53,628 nt of DNA from Intestinibacillus massiliensis (lineage in GTDB: Bacteria > Bacillota > Clostridia > Oscillospirales > Butyricicoccaceae). This document shows positions 25,787 to 35,492 of the stretch, piece after piece (the first letter of the stretch is position 1; each line of letters opens with the position of its first letter). A program made the translations under genes and the position numbers. The notes below the pieces were generated by a model. It did not search any database. It had not been told where the DNA came from and saw only the letters and a list, made by a program, of their open reading frames with translations. The stretch covers positions 1 through 53,628 of the forward strand of contig NZ_LT707059.1 of assembly GCF_900155735.1 (NCBI RefSeq), read 5' to 3'.

Positions 25787-26968
25787 TTAGCCAAGCAGCT
25801 TTTTCAGGCGGACGACCGCTTCGCGGGTTGCGGCCTTGTCGCCGAAGGCGGTCAGGCGGAAGAAGTTCGCGCCGTTTTTGCCAAAGCCTGCGCCGGGGGT
25901 GCCGACCAGGTTGGCGTTCTCCAGCAGGTGGTCGAAAAACGCCCAGCTTTCCATACCGTCCGGGCACTTGAGCCACAGGTACGGGGAGTTTTTGCCGCCG
26001 GTGTACCAGATGCCCAGCTCGTCGAGCGCATCGCTCAGCACCTTGGCGTTTTCCTTGTAATAGGACAGGTTCTGCTGGGTCTGCTGCATGCCCTCCGGGC
26101 TGAATACGGCGGCCGCGCCTTTCTGCACGATATAGGGCACGCCGTTGAACTTCGTGGTCTGGCGGCGCAGCCACATCTTGTTCAGCGACGCGCCTTCGCG
26201 CTCCAGCGCCAGCGGGACGATCGTCCAGCCGCAGCGCGTGCCGGTAAAGCCCGCCATCTTGGAGAAGGAGCAGAACTCAATTGCACAGCGCTCCGCGCCC
26301 TCGATCTCAAAGATCGAGCGGGGCAGGGCGGGATCCTCGATAAAGCATTCATAGGCCGCGTCGAACAGGATGACCGCGTCGTTTGCAAGCGCGTAGTCGA
26401 CCCACGCCTTGAGACCGTCACGGGAATAGGCCGCGCCGGTCGGGTTGTTCGGGGAGCACAGGTAAATGACGTCCGCCTTGACGGACGCGTCGGGCAGCGG
26501 CAGGAAGCCGTTCCCCTCGTTGGCGTCCATGAACAGGATCTTGCGCCCCGCCATGGTGTTGGTATCTACATAGGCCGGATAAACCGGGTCGGGCACGAGC
26601 ACGGTGTTATCGACCGAAAACAGGTCGAGGATATTGCCGAGGTCGCTCTTTGCGCCGTCAGAAATAAAGATTTCATCGGCCTTGAGCGCGATGCCGCGCA
26701 CGCCGTAATAATTGTGGATTGCTTCCTTGAGGAACAGGTAGCCCTGCTCCGGGCCGTAGCCTTTGAAGCTCTTCTGTACGCTCATTTCACACAGCGCCTG
26801 CTGCATGGCCTCAATGACGGCCGGCGCAAGCGGCAGCGTGACGTCGCCGATGCCCAGGCGGATGATGGGCGCGCCCGGATGGGATTCGCCGTACTCCGCT
26901 ACTTTGCGGGCGATGGTGGAAAACAGGTAGCTGTCTGCGATGTTCTGGAAGTTGCGATTGACCTTCAT
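25787..26968 (-). CDS. dapL: LL-diaminopimelate aminotransferase (DapL)
   Basis: 393 residues; fold-type I PLP aminotransferase making LL-DAP directly from tetrahydrodipicolinate, the one-step lysine/peptidoglycan route found in Clostridia. Features: [42 protein letters not shown], the PLP lysine K237 in [16 protein letters not shown], and the DapL-typical [14 protein letters not shown]. Start overlaps the pyrG stop in ATGA, so translation is coupled. It is the last gene of a three-gene unit also holding dapF. Confidence 0.93.
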   Translation of the reverse strand: MKVNRNFQNIADSYLFSTIARKVAEYGESHPGAPIIRLGIGDVTLPLAPAVIEAMQQALCEMSVQKSFKGYGPEQGYLFLKEAIHNYYGVRGIALKADEIFISDGAKSDLGNILDLFSVDNTVLVPDPVYPAYVDTNTMAGRKILFMDANEGNGFLPLPDASVKADVIYLCSPNNPTGAAYSRDGLKAWVDYALANDAVILFDAAYECFIEDPALPRSIFEIEGAERCAIEFCSFSKMAGFTGTRCGWTIVPLALEREGASLNKMWLRRQTTKFNGVPYIVQKGAAAVFSPEGMQQTQQNLSYYKENAKVLSDALDELGIWYTGGKNSPYLWLKCPDGMESWAFFDHLLENANLVGTPGAGFGKNGANFFRLTAFGDKAATREAVVRLKKLLG

Positions 26969-28572
26969 GCGTTTTGACTCCTTTTAATTGCCGCGCCGAT
27001 AAACGCCTTGAACAGCGGATGGGCGCGGTTCGGGCGGGACTTGAATTCCGGATGGAACTGCACGCCCACATAAAAATCATTGCCGGGGATTTCGACGGTC
27101 TCTACCAGTTCGCCGGAGGGCGAAGTGCCCGAAATGGCCATGCCGGCGGCCTCGATCTCCTCACGGAACGTGTTGTTGAATTCGTAGCGGTGGCGGTGGC
27201 GTTCGGAGATCAGCTCCTCGCCGTACGCCGCGGCCATCTGCGTGCCCGGACGGATCTTGCAGGGGTAAGCGCCCAGGCGCATGGTGCCGCCCTTCTTGGA
27301 TACGCCCTGCTGGCTCTCCATCAGGTCGATGACCGAATGCTCGCCGTTCGGATCAAATTCGCTGGAATTTGCATCCGCATAGCCCAGTACGTTGCGGGCA
27401 AAGCTCATGACGGCGATCTGCATGCCGAGGCAGATGCCGAAATAGGGGATATGGTGGACGCGGGCGTAATTCGCCGCGCAGATCATGCCTTCAATGCCGC
27501 GTTCGCCAAAGCCGCCGGGGACGATGATACCGTCGCAGTCGGACAGCAGCTTGTCTGCGGTCGAGTCGCCCAGTTCCTCGGAATCGACCCAGTCGATGTC
27601 GACGAACACGCCGTTTTCATAGCCGCCGTGCTGCAGCGCTTCCGCAACGGAAAGGTAGGCGTCGTGCAGCTTGACGTATTTGCCGACAAGCGCAACCTTT
27701 ACGCGGCCCTTGCGCGATGCGATGCGGTCGAGCATTTCGTACCAGCCGGACATATCGCCCTTGGGCGCGCCGATGGCAAGCTCGCGGCACACGATGTCGG
27801 ACAGGTGGCTCTCCTCGAGCATCAGCGGCGCCTGGTACAGCACCGGCAGGGTGCGGTTTTCAATGACGCAGTCCGGCGCGACGTTGCAGAACAGGGAGAT
27901 TTTGGCCTTGATGGACTCGTCCAGCGGCCGGTCGACGCGCGCGATGATGATGTCCGGCTGGATGCCGAGTCCGCGCAGTTCCTTGACGGAATGCTGGGTC
28001 GGCTTGGACTTGGGTTCGTCCGAACCGGAGATAAAGGGGACAAGCGTCACGTGCAGGAACAGGCAGTTGCGGCGGCCGACCTCGGCCGCGACCTGGCGGA
28101 TCGCCTCCAGGAAGGGCTGGGACTCGATGTCGCCGGTTGTGCCGCCGATTTCGGTGATGACGATATCCGCCTTGGTCTTCTGGCCGACGGAATAGATAAA
28201 CGACTTGATTTCGTTCGTGATGTGCGGGATCACCTGCACGGTCTCGCCCAGGTACTCGCCGGCGCGCTCCTTGTTGAGCACGTTCCAGTAGACCTTGCCG
28301 GTCGTCAGGTTGGAATATTTGTTGAGATCCTCGTCAATAAAGCGCTCGTAGTGGCCGAGGTCGAGGTCGGTCTCCGCGCCGTCGTCGGTGACGAACACCT
28401 CGCCGTGCTGGAACGGGCTCATCGTGCCCGGGTCGACGTTAATATATGGGTCGAGCTTCTGGGCGGCGACCTTGAGGCCGCGGCTCTTGAGCAGGCGGCC
28501 GAGCGACGCCGCGGTGATGCCCTTGCCAAGACCGGAGACTACGCCGCCGGTTACGAAAATATACTTTGTCAT
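26965..28572 (-). CDS. pyrG: CTP synthase (PyrG)
   Basis: 535 residues, standard size. Makes CTP from UTP with glutamine. Synthase domain: [14 protein letters not shown] at the N-terminus, [15 protein letters not shown], and [11 protein letters not shown]. The class I glutaminase domain has the nucleophile in FGICLGMQ, the GGFGERG loop, and the catalytic His-Glu in QFHPEFKS. Both ends overlap neighbouring genes by four bases. A nucleotide gene between two diaminopimelate genes has no obvious pathway logic. Confidence 0.96.
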   Translation of the reverse strand: MTKYIFVTGGVVSGLGKGITAASLGRLLKSRGLKVAAQKLDPYINVDPGTMSPFQHGEVFVTDDGAETDLDLGHYERFIDEDLNKYSNLTTGKVYWNVLNKERAGEYLGETVQVIPHITNEIKSFIYSVGQKTKADIVITEIGGTTGDIESQPFLEAIRQVAAEVGRRNCLFLHVTLVPFISGSDEPKSKPTQHSVKELRGLGIQPDIIIARVDRPLDESIKAKISLFCNVAPDCVIENRTLPVLYQAPLMLEESHLSDIVCRELAIGAPKGDMSGWYEMLDRIASRKGRVKVALVGKYVKLHDAYLSVAEALQHGGYENGVFVDIDWVDSEELGDSTADKLLSDCDGIIVPGGFGERGIEGMICAANYARVHHIPYFGICLGMQIAVMSFARNVLGYADANSSEFDPNGEHSVIDLMESQQGVSKKGGTMRLGAYPCKIRPGTQMAAAYGEELISERHRHRYEFNNTFREEIEAAGMAISGTSPSGELVETVEIPGNDFYVGVQFHPEFKSRPNRAHPLFKAFIGAAIKRSQNA

Positions 28573-29414
28573 ATCTCTATAACTCCCTCAAAAACTTTTG
28601 TCGCAGCGCCGGTCATGAACACGGTCTCGTCCGTGTAGTTGACCGTCAGGTCGCCGCCGCGCAGATGGATCGTGATGTCGCGCCCCTTTTCGCACAGGCC
28701 GTTGAGGCATGCCGCCACGCCGGATGCGCACGAACCCGTGCCGCACGCCCAGGTTTCGCCGCTGCCGCGTTCCCAAACGCGCATCTTGAGCTCGCCGTTG
28801 CCCAGGACGTTGATGAACTCGGTGTTGATGCGTTCTGGGAAAAGCGGGTTGTGCTCAAACTTGGGGCCCAGGTGTGCGAGGTCGAGCTGGTCGACGTCTT
28901 CCTTGCAGAAGATGACGCAGTGCGGGTTGCCCATGGAGATACAGGTGATGTGGTAGACGCGCTCGTCCACCACCAGGGGCACGCCCACAATGCGGTTGCC
29001 GTCCAGATAGGCCGGGATTTCCTGCGGGGACAGGGCTGCGGGGCCCATGTCCACGCGGACCGTCTGCACCAAATTGTTTTGTGGGAACAGGGTGAGGTTC
29101 TTGATACCGCTCAGGGTGTCTACCGTGATCTGCTCGCGGCCGCCCACCATACCGTTGTCATAGAGGTATTTGCCGACGCAGCGGATGCCGTTCCCGCACA
29201 TTTTCGCCTCGCTGCCGTCCGCGTTAAAAATCCGCATTTTGGCGTCTGCGGTTTCGGATGGGCAGATCAGGATAATGCCGTCGCCGCCGATGCCGAAATG
29301 GTGGTCGGACAGCTTTACGCTGAGCGCCTCCGGTTCCGGGACCTCGTGCTCGAAGCAGTTAAAATAAATGTAGTCATTGCCGCAGCCGTGCATCTTGGTA
29401 AAGGGCAGCTTCAA
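28569..29414 (-). CDS. dapF: Diaminopimelate epimerase (DapF)
   Basis: About 281 residues. Converts LL-DAP to meso-DAP for lysine and peptidoglycan. The two catalytic cysteines are in MCGNGIRC and WACGTGSC, and the N-terminus reads [14 protein letters not shown]. Start chosen as TTG 29414 because GAGGAG lies eight bases upstream; a GTG at 29423 would sit on that site. Its TGA overlaps the pyrG ATG. First gene of the dapF-pyrG-dapL unit, so both DAP enzymes flank pyrG. Confidence 0.92.
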   Translation of the reverse strand: MKLPFTKMHGCGNDYIYFNCFEHEVPEPEALSVKLSDHHFGIGGDGIILICPSETADAKMRIFNADGSEAKMCGNGIRCVGKYLYDNGMVGGREQITVDTLSGIKNLTLFPQNNLVQTVRVDMGPAALSPQEIPAYLDGNRIVGVPLVVDERVYHITCISMGNPHCVIFCKEDVDQLDLAHLGPKFEHNPLFPERINTEFINVLGNGELKMRVWERGSGETWACGTGSCASGVAACLNGLCEKGRDITIHLRGGDLTVNYTDETVFMTGAATKVFEGVIEI

Positions 29415-29738
29415 CCAAATCACTCCTCGTTCTCTTTATCTTTAGCGCAAAACAAAATGGCGCATGGCCGCCGCCTTCCCGCGGACAAACCAATACACCA
29501 TAAGTATAACATATTCCTTCGGGTTGTTTCCACGGAATTTTGAAAAGTTAAAGAGAAATTCGGGACGTAAAAGCGCCGCTATTTGTCGGGGTTGCGAAAA
29601 TGCCGCCGGGGGGCTTCCTTTGCCATGCCTGGGGAGGGGAAGGCGCAGCCGCGCGCAATCCCCATAAAAAGCCGCGGCTGCTGCCCGCATCCGGCGGCCT
29701 GCGCGCGCCTTTTCAGGGGGCACAGGCTTCCCGGCAAG
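29415..29738. promoter_or_regulatory. Intergenic region with minus-strand promoter for dapF
   Basis: On the minus strand an extended -10, TGTTATACT (29503-29511), gives a start about 85 bases before dapF; no good -35. The rest (29520-29738) is GC-rich downstream sequence of the ANTAR gene. I see no gene, and no clear terminator for the glutamate synthase operon that ends at 29739. Confidence 0.45.
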
Positions 29739-30308
29739 TCAGACGCCGCCTTCCAGGATGGACTGCGCCACCGCGCGCTTGGACAGGCGGCGGTCCATCG
29801 CCTGCTTTTCAATATAGGCGTGCGCCTCCGGCTCGGCCATGCCGCAGCACTCGATCAGGATGCATTTCGCGCGGTCTACCAGGCGGATATCCTCGATTTT
29901 CCGCTGCAGGCGCTGGTTTTCCGAGCGCAGGCCGGTCAGCCGGCGGCGCGTCGCGGAGAGCAGCCGCAGCGCCTGGAAAACCAGCGCGCGGTTTAAAGGC
30001 TTGGACACGACCAGCACGCCGTCCGGCTCGGCCTTTTCCGCGACCTGGTCGGCGACCTCGGCTTTGGCGAGCAGCAGCACGCCGGCCGTGGTCTCCTGCG
30101 CGGCGAGGCTGGCCAGTTCATGGCCGAATTCGTCCGGGAGCGGCGCGTTGACGATGACAAGCCCGTATTCACTTTCCAGCAGCATGCGGCGCGCCTCGGC
30201 GCCGCTCAGCGCTGTCGCGACCGCTTCCGGACGGTCAAACGTGTCGAGAAGCTGCGCCAGCGCGGCGCCGCTCTTGGCGGAAGCGGAAGCGATGAGCACA
30301 CGATCCAT
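29739..30308 (-). CDS. ANTAR-domain RNA-binding regulator with degenerate receiver
   Basis: 189 residues. Residues 1-115 are a receiver-like fold, but the phospho-acceptor position reads VIVNAPLP (Asn54 for Asp) and the N-terminal acidic pair is missing; the C-terminal SKP Lys is kept. Residues about 115-185 are an ANTAR domain preceded by a coiled coil (RLTGLRSENQRLQRKIEDIRLVDR is too long to be anything else): AKCILIECCGMAEPEAH and IEKQAMDRRLSKRAVA. ANTAR proteins (AmiR, NasR, EutV) bind hexaloop hairpins and prevent termination. It is the last gene behind glutamine synthetase and glutamate synthase subunits. Three nearby leaders carry fitting hairpins. Confidence 0.86.
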   Translation of the reverse strand: MDRVLIASASAKSGAALAQLLDTFDRPEAVATALSGAEARRMLLESEYGLVIVNAPLPDEFGHELASLAAQETTAGVLLLAKAEVADQVAEKAEPDGVLVVSKPLNRALVFQALRLLSATRRRLTGLRSENQRLQRKIEDIRLVDRAKCILIECCGMAEPEAHAYIEKQAMDRRLSKRAVAQSILEGGV

Positions 30309-30341
30309 AGGGCCTCACTCCTCCCTGTTGTCGGGACCTTC

Positions 30342-31661
30342 TCAGTACCGTTCAAAATACATGCCGGTTTCGGCGGCCAGCTTGTCGTCCGCACCGGAAA
30401 AACGGTCCCACTCCGCCTGCTTGGCGGACAGGTAGCTCTCCACAATGCGCGCGGGCAGCACGCGCGATACGAATTCGCTGCCCCTGGCGAGCGCGATGGC
30501 CTCCTGGAGCGTTTCCGGCAGGCTGGCGTATTGGCGCAGCACGTCGCGCGGCGCGGCAAACAGGTTCTCGTTGCAGGGGGCGGGCAGGGCAAGCCCCTGC
30601 TCCACGCCGTCCAGCCCAGCATGGATAAGCAGGGTGAAGGCGAGATAGGGGTTCAGGGCGCTGTCCGGGGAGCGCAGCTCCATGCGGGACAGCTCGCCGG
30701 TCGCGGCCGGGATGCGGATGAGCGGAGACCGGTTCTGGTGCGACCAGGTGATGTACTTCGGCGCTTCAAACTCCCCGAAGCGGGTATAGGAATTGGTGAG
30801 GGGGTTGAGGAAGACGGTCAGCTCGGCGGCGCGCTGCAGGATACCGGCGATAAAGCTTTCGCAGGTCTGGTTGTGGCGCACCGGCGTGGTTTCAAACATG
30901 TTGCGGCCGTTTTGGAACAGGGAAAGGTTGATGTGCAGGCCGCTGCCCGACTTGCCCGGCAGCGGCTTGGGCAGGAAGGAGGCGAACAGGCCGTTGGCGG
31001 CCGCCATGGTCTTGACGGCGGCCTTGAAGGTGATAAAATTGTCCGCCGCCTCAAGCGCGTGGGAATACTTGAAATCGATCTCGTTTTGCCCAGGGCCGTT
31101 TTCGTGGTGGGAGCTTTCGGGCTGGATGCCCATCTCCTCGAGCGTCAGGCAGATCTGGCGGCGCACGTTTTCCCCCTTGTCGAGCGGGGCGATGTCGAAA
31201 TACCCCGCGTGGTCATGCGGGATGGCGGTCGGCGCGCCGTTTTCATCCCGCTCAAAGAGGTAAAACTCGCATTCGGTACCGAAGGTGCAGGAAAGCTCCC
31301 GCAGGCGTGCGCGCGCGACCGCCTGGCCGAGGATGTGCCGCCCGTCGCCCTCAAAGGGTTTGCCGCCCGGGTATTTGATGTCGCAGTAAAAACGTACGAC
31401 CCTGCCCTGCGAGGGGCGCCAGGGCAGCACGGACAGCGTGGCCGGGTCGGGGAAGAGCAGCAGGTCGGAATCATTGACGTTGGCGAACCCCTGGAAGGCC
31501 GAGGCGTCAAAGCAGATGCCGGTGTCAAAGGCGCGCGCAAGCTCGCCCGGCATGATAGATATGTTCTTTTGCGTGCCGAAAATATCGCAGAAAGCAAGGC
31601 GGATAAATTTGACGTCGTTTTCCTCGATAAACTGTACGACCTCGTTCATCGTGTAATTCAT
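30342..31661 (-). CDS. glnA: Glutamine synthetase type I (GlnA)
   Basis: 439 residues, GSI-alpha size. ATP-dependent amidation of glutamate. Metal and substrate motifs: FGTECEFYLF, the NEIDFKYSHAL segment, LPKPLPGKSGSGLHINLS, NPLTNSYTR and a RMELRSPDSALNPYLAFTLL block. No clear adenylylation signature. Start is ATG 31661 with GGAGGT ten bases upstream; the upstream GTG overlaps that site. It lies between the glutamate synthase subunits and the ANTAR regulator, completing a GS-GOGAT operon. A second, type III, enzyme is encoded divergently. Confidence 0.93.
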   Translation of the reverse strand: MNYTMNEVVQFIEENDVKFIRLAFCDIFGTQKNISIMPGELARAFDTGICFDASAFQGFANVNDSDLLLFPDPATLSVLPWRPSQGRVVRFYCDIKYPGGKPFEGDGRHILGQAVARARLRELSCTFGTECEFYLFERDENGAPTAIPHDHAGYFDIAPLDKGENVRRQICLTLEEMGIQPESSHHENGPGQNEIDFKYSHALEAADNFITFKAAVKTMAAANGLFASFLPKPLPGKSGSGLHINLSLFQNGRNMFETTPVRHNQTCESFIAGILQRAAELTVFLNPLTNSYTRFGEFEAPKYITWSHQNRSPLIRIPAATGELSRMELRSPDSALNPYLAFTLLIHAGLDGVEQGLALPAPCNENLFAAPRDVLRQYASLPETLQEAIALARGSEFVSRVLPARIVESYLSAKQAEWDRFSGADDKLAAETGMYFERY

Positions 31662-31688
31662 AGGGTGCCGCACCTCCGTTTGCGTATT

Positions 31689-32411
31689 TTAATTAAAGGT
31701 ATAGAGCTGTTTGTAGCCGGCCTCCGGGTTGGGGGTCAGGACGAAATACCGTTCCGCCGCGAGCGCCTGCGCGTCGCCGCCAAACCGGCGGCAGTAGGCC
31801 TCGAGATGGGGCAGGAGCTCCGCCCGGTCGGCCGCCGTCGCCTCGGATACGAGCACCTGGCGCGGCAGCCCCTGCGGCGCTTCGTCGCAGCGCAGCACGA
31901 TCTTGCCGCCGTGCATGCCCGTCCCGCAGAAATAGCTGACCGGGGGAAGGCCGCCCACGCCGCGGCCGAGCACAATGATGAGGCCGCCCGCCAGGTATTC
32001 GCCGAGGAAGGAGCCCGCCTGCCCGCCGATGACCAGCACGGGCAATTGCCCCTCATAGGCCTTCATGTGGATGCCGCCGCGGTAGCCGCAATCGCCCTCC
32101 ACCAGGATCCGTCCGCCGCGCATGCCGTAGCCGGTCGCGTCGCCGCAGCTCCCGTGGATGATGATTTCGCCGCTGTTCATCGTGTCGCCGGTCGCGTCCT
32201 GCGCATTGCCGAAGACCTCGATGGTGCAGCCGTCCAGGTACGCGCCGAGCGCGTTGCCGGGCGTGCCGTGGACCGTGATGCGCCGGCCGGACATGCCGCT
32301 TGCGATATAGCGCTGCCCGGTGCAGCAGCCGACCGTAATGTCGGCGTCCGGACAGGCGCGGATTTGTTCGTTCAGGGTTTTAAAATGGGTCAGGTTTGCT
32401 TGGATGACCAT
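31689..32411 (-). CDS. Glutamate synthase GXGXG-domain subunit (GltB C-terminal part)
   Basis: 240 residues forming the right-handed beta-helix GXGXG domain that lies at the C-terminus of large GltB. Repeated motifs ASGMSGRRITVHG, GDTMNSGEIIIHG, GYGMRGGRILVEGD, GYRGGIHMKAY and GGLIIVLGRG are visible. It is one of three separate proteins that together replace GltB. Positioned just upstream of glnA. The alternative, formylmethanofuran dehydrogenase subunit C, is excluded by the neighbours. Confidence 0.88.
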   Translation of the reverse strand: MVIQANLTHFKTLNEQIRACPDADITVGCCTGQRYIASGMSGRRITVHGTPGNALGAYLDGCTIEVFGNAQDATGDTMNSGEIIIHGSCGDATGYGMRGGRILVEGDCGYRGGIHMKAYEGQLPVLVIGGQAGSFLGEYLAGGLIIVLGRGVGGLPPVSYFCGTGMHGGKIVLRCDEAPQGLPRQVLVSEATAADRAELLPHLEAYCRRFGGDAQALAAERYFVLTPNPEAGYKQLYTFN

Positions 32412-32513
32412 GGCTGTACGCCTCCTAACTTGGGTTGGGATGGGTACGCGCCAAGGGGGCGGTTTCTTATAGTATACCCCTTTGCCGGCGCGTGGGAAAG
32501 TAAAAGTACAAGG

Positions 32514-34019
32514 TTATTCGCCCGCATGCTTGATGCCGAGGATATCAAGCTCTTTCTGGGTCAGGCCAAGCCCGCGCAGCATCAGGCGGTTGCCGCGCAG
32601 CGCCTCGATCGAATTGATGCCCATGCCGCCCATCATCTCTTTCAGCTCGTGGTCCCAGGCCGTGACGAGGTTGACCAGGCGCTGATAGCCGGTTTCCGGG
32701 TCGAGGCGCTCCACAAGGTCGGGGCGCTGCGTGGCGATGCCCCAGTTGCACTTGCCGGCCTGGCAGGTGCGGCACAGGTGGCAGCCGAGTGCGAGCAGGG
32801 CGGCGGTCGCAATATAGCAGGCGTCCGCGCCGAGGGCGATGGCCTTTAAAAGGTCGGCGGAGTTGCGGATCGAACCGCCCGCCACGATGGAGACCTGCCC
32901 GCGGATGCCCTCGTCGCGCAGGCGCTGGTCGACCGCCGCGAGCGCAAGCTCGACCGGGATGCCGACGTTGTCGCGGATGCGGGTGGGCGCCGCGCCCGTC
33001 CCGCCGCGGTAGCCGTCGATGCAGATCACGTCCGCACCCGAGCGCGCCACGCCGGATGCGATGGCGGCGACATTGTGCACGGCGGCAATCTTGACGAACA
33101 CGGGCTTTTGGTAGCCGGTGGCCTCCTTGAGCGAATACACGAGCTGCCGGAGGTCCTCAATCGAGTAAATATCGTGGTGCGGGGCGGGGGAAATCGCGTC
33201 GGTGCCCTCGGGGATCATACGGGTCTTTGAAATGTCCGGGCCGACCTTCAGCCCGGGCAGGTGGCCGCCGATGCCGGGCTTTGCGCCCTGCCCCATCTTG
33301 ATTTCGATGGCCGCGCCCGCCTCCAGGTATTCCTTGTAAACGCCGAAGCGGCCGGAAGCCACCTGCACGATGGTGTGCGGGCCGTATCCGTAGAAATCCT
33401 TGTGCAGGCCGCCTTCGCCGGTATTGTAATAGGTGCCGAGCGCGGCGGCGGCGCGGGCAAGGGCGGCGTGCGAATTGTAGGAGATCGAGCCGTAGCTCAT
33501 CGCGGAAAACATGACCGGTACGTCCAGCGCGAGCTGCGGGGAAAGGTTCGGGACGATGTTGCCCTGCGCGTCGCGCTCGATATGGCCGGGCTTTTTGCCA
33601 AGGAAGGTCCGCGTTTCCATCGGTTCGCGCAGCGGGTCGATCGGGGGGTTCGTCACCTGGGAGGCGTTGATCAGGATTTTGTCCCAGTAAATCGGCTGCG
33701 GCTCCGGGTTCCCCATGGAGGAGAGCAGCATCCCGCCCGTGCCCGCCTGGCGGTAGATTTCGGTGATCGCCTTGCCCGTCCAGTTGGCGTTTTCCTTGAA
33801 GGCGTGGTCGGTTTTGACGATTTTGAGGGCGCGCGTCGGGCAGAGCGACACGCAGCGGTGGCAGCATACACACTTGGATTCGTCCGCCGTCATTTTCTTC
33901 GTCTTATCGTCAAAAAGGTGAACCCCGTTGGCGCATTGCCGCTCACAGATGCGGCAGGAGATACAGCGGCCGGGATTGCGGATGACCTCGTATTCCGGAT
34001 ATAAAAAATCAATAGGCAT
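32514..34019 (-). CDS. Glutamate synthase FMN-binding subunit with ferredoxin domain
   Basis: 501 residues. Residues 1-75 hold two 4Fe-4S motifs, CISCRICERQC and CVCCHRCVSLC. The rest is the FMN-containing synthase domain: MSYGSISYNSHAALARAA, the PGIGGHLPG loop, ISPAPHHDIYSIEDL, VKIAAVHNVA, DGYRGGTGAAPTR and the cysteine set CHLCRTCQAGKCNWG for the 3Fe-4S cluster. This is the archaeal-type split GOGAT; no NAD(P)H-oxidising GltD gene is in the operon, so reduced ferredoxin or another donor is likely. Four bases separate it from the glutaminase subunit. Confidence 0.92.
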   Translation of the reverse strand: MPIDFLYPEYEVIRNPGRCISCRICERQCANGVHLFDDKTKKMTADESKCVCCHRCVSLCPTRALKIVKTDHAFKENANWTGKAITEIYRQAGTGGMLLSSMGNPEPQPIYWDKILINASQVTNPPIDPLREPMETRTFLGKKPGHIERDAQGNIVPNLSPQLALDVPVMFSAMSYGSISYNSHAALARAAAALGTYYNTGEGGLHKDFYGYGPHTIVQVASGRFGVYKEYLEAGAAIEIKMGQGAKPGIGGHLPGLKVGPDISKTRMIPEGTDAISPAPHHDIYSIEDLRQLVYSLKEATGYQKPVFVKIAAVHNVAAIASGVARSGADVICIDGYRGGTGAAPTRIRDNVGIPVELALAAVDQRLRDEGIRGQVSIVAGGSIRNSADLLKAIALGADACYIATAALLALGCHLCRTCQAGKCNWGIATQRPDLVERLDPETGYQRLVNLVTAWDHELKEMMGGMGINSIEALRGNRLMLRGLGLTQKELDILGIKHAGE

Positions 34020-34022
34020 CGT

Positions 34023-35114
34023 TTACTTTCCTCCTTTGTCCAGGGTGACGATCACCGGTTCGCCGCCGCGGGGCGCCCAGATCCGGTCGAGCGACGGCTC
34101 AATGACGCGGATGGCGCATTCCTCCGAGGCGATATAGACGGTGTCGCCCTTTTCACCGACAACCATGCTGCGCAGCTTGAGGCGGTCGTTCAGCGCCATC
34201 AGGCCGCCGTCAAAACCGACCAGGATGGAAAACGGGCCGGTGACGAGCAGGGGGGCGAACGCGTTGCGCAGATAGGTCAGGCGCGCGCGCTCCTCGGCGG
34301 GGCGGCTTTCGATCGTCGACCAGAAGGGCGCCGCGATGACCTGCGCGATTTCCGGCAGCGTCAGCCCCTGCCGCCGGCCGAGGTAGTCGATGATATAGGT
34401 GATGGCTTCGGTATCGGTCAGCAGGTTGCACTTATAGCCGAACATCTCGATGAAGCGGCGGTTGGCGTCGTAGGAGGAAATCTCGCCGTTATGCACAACG
34501 CTCCAGTCGAGCAGCGCGAACGGGTGCGCGCCGCCCCACCAGCCGGGCGTATTGGTCGGATAGCGGCCGTGGCACGTCCAGGAATAGGCGCTGTACTCCT
34601 CCAGCCGGTAGTATGCGCCGACGTCCTCCGGGTAGCCGGAGGCCTTGAACACGCCCATGTTTTTGCCGGAGGAGAAGATGTACGCGCCCTCCAGCTGGTC
34701 GTTGACGCGGATGACGCAGCGGGCGACGTATTCGCGCTCGTCGAGCTGGCTTGCCTCAAGCTTTACATGCAGCGGGTTGACGAAATAGCGCCAGATCATC
34801 GGTTCGTCGGTGATGCGCGGGTGGCGGCGGGTGGGGATCTTCGACAGGTTCACAATGTCGAAATGCGCTTCCAGGAAGTCCTCGCAGGCGTCCCTTGCCG
34901 CCTGGGTGTCATAAAACACATGGAACGCGTAAAAATCCGCGTACTCCGGGTAGATGCCGTAACCGGCGAAGCCGCCGCCCAGGCCGTTCGAGCGGTCGTG
35001 CATGGTGGAAATGGATTTTATGATGGCTTCGCCGCTCGTGCGCGCGCCGCTTCTGGAAAAGATGCCGGAGATTGCACATCCGGCAGGGATACGGACCTGG
35101 CCTTCTTTTAGCAT
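34023..35114 (-). CDS. Glutamate synthase glutaminase subunit (class II)
   Basis: 363 residues: the glutaminase domain of GltB as its own protein. The Ntn nucleophile is probably Cys13 in IPAGCAISGIFS, after a short propeptide; later stretches HGRYPTNTPGW, WSVVHNGEISSYDANR and LLTDTEAI are typical of class II glutaminases. It would release ammonia from glutamine and channel it to the FMN subunit. First gene of the operon, behind the ANTAR-type leader; ATG 35114 with GGAGG ten bases away. Confidence 0.9.
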   Translation of the reverse strand: MLKEGQVRIPAGCAISGIFSRSGARTSGEAIIKSISTMHDRSNGLGGGFAGYGIYPEYADFYAFHVFYDTQAARDACEDFLEAHFDIVNLSKIPTRRHPRITDEPMIWRYFVNPLHVKLEASQLDEREYVARCVIRVNDQLEGAYIFSSGKNMGVFKASGYPEDVGAYYRLEEYSAYSWTCHGRYPTNTPGWWGGAHPFALLDWSVVHNGEISSYDANRRFIEMFGYKCNLLTDTEAITYIIDYLGRRQGLTLPEIAQVIAAPFWSTIESRPAEERARLTYLRNAFAPLLVTGPFSILVGFDGGLMALNDRLKLRSMVVGEKGDTVYIASEECAIRVIEPSLDRIWAPRGGEPVIVTLDKGGK

Positions 35115-35224
35115 GGTGGGGTGCCCTCCTTACTCTGGCAGTGCCTTAAAATGTACCGCGCCCGCCCCGCGTGAAGGGCGCCGCCTTCCTTTGGAAAGGG
35201 GAAGGCGGGCGGGACATTACAAAA

Positions 35225-35295
35225 TAAAAAAGACGTCCGCCACCAAGGCTCCCTGCATCGCGGCAAGGCCTTGTGTGGCGGACGTCTTTGTCCGC
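35225..35295 (-). promoter_or_regulatory. ANTAR-type antiterminator/terminator leader of the glutamate synthase operon
   Basis: On the minus strand: hairpin GCGGAC-AAAGAC-GTCCGC (35295-35278), six-base loop with A1 and G4, the ANTAR recognition pattern. Its 3' arm is reused by a 14-bp terminator, AAGACGTCCGCCAC pairing with its complement at 35243-35230, followed by TTTTTT. A second hairpin inside the terminator loop, CCTTGC-CGCGAT-GCAGGG (35268-35251), has a six-base loop with G4 but C at position 1. The two outer structures are mutually exclusive. An additional GCCTTCC/GGAAGGC hairpin lies further downstream before the gene. Confidence 0.72.
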
Positions 35296-35300
35296 TTTCC

Positions 35301-35329
35301 ATTCTAAAGCATACAAAAATAAAGGTCAA
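35301..35329 (-). promoter_or_regulatory. Promoter of the glutamate synthase operon
   Basis: On the minus strand TTGACC (35329-35324), 17-base spacer, TAGAAT (35306-35301). Predicted transcription start falls right at the first base of the hexaloop hairpin. Confidence 0.65.
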
Positions 35330-35452
35330 GCGCGGATTCATAAAAGAAATTAAATTCTTACAGATTGCATAGAAAGCGGGGCAAAGCACCGGGATAAACT
35401 TAGTATTATGCGATAAATCTTTGCCGGACGGTGAAAATGTCTGGTTTGCGCC

Positions 35453-35481
35453 TTGACAAAGGGGGCGGCGGCCGATATAAT
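35453..35481 (+). promoter_or_regulatory. glnN: Promoter of glnN
   Basis: Perfect consensus: TTGACA (35453-35458), 17-base spacer, TATAAT (35476-35481). The two divergent nitrogen operons thus start about 190 bases apart. Confidence 0.85.
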
Positions 35482-35492
35482 TTACGTTGTAA

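Noticed and set aside
30120-32849. A 909-codon open frame on the plus strand opposite glnA and the glutamate synthase subunits
   Set aside because: Shadow of the minus-strand genes, which have clear families, ribosome sites and tight operon spacing.
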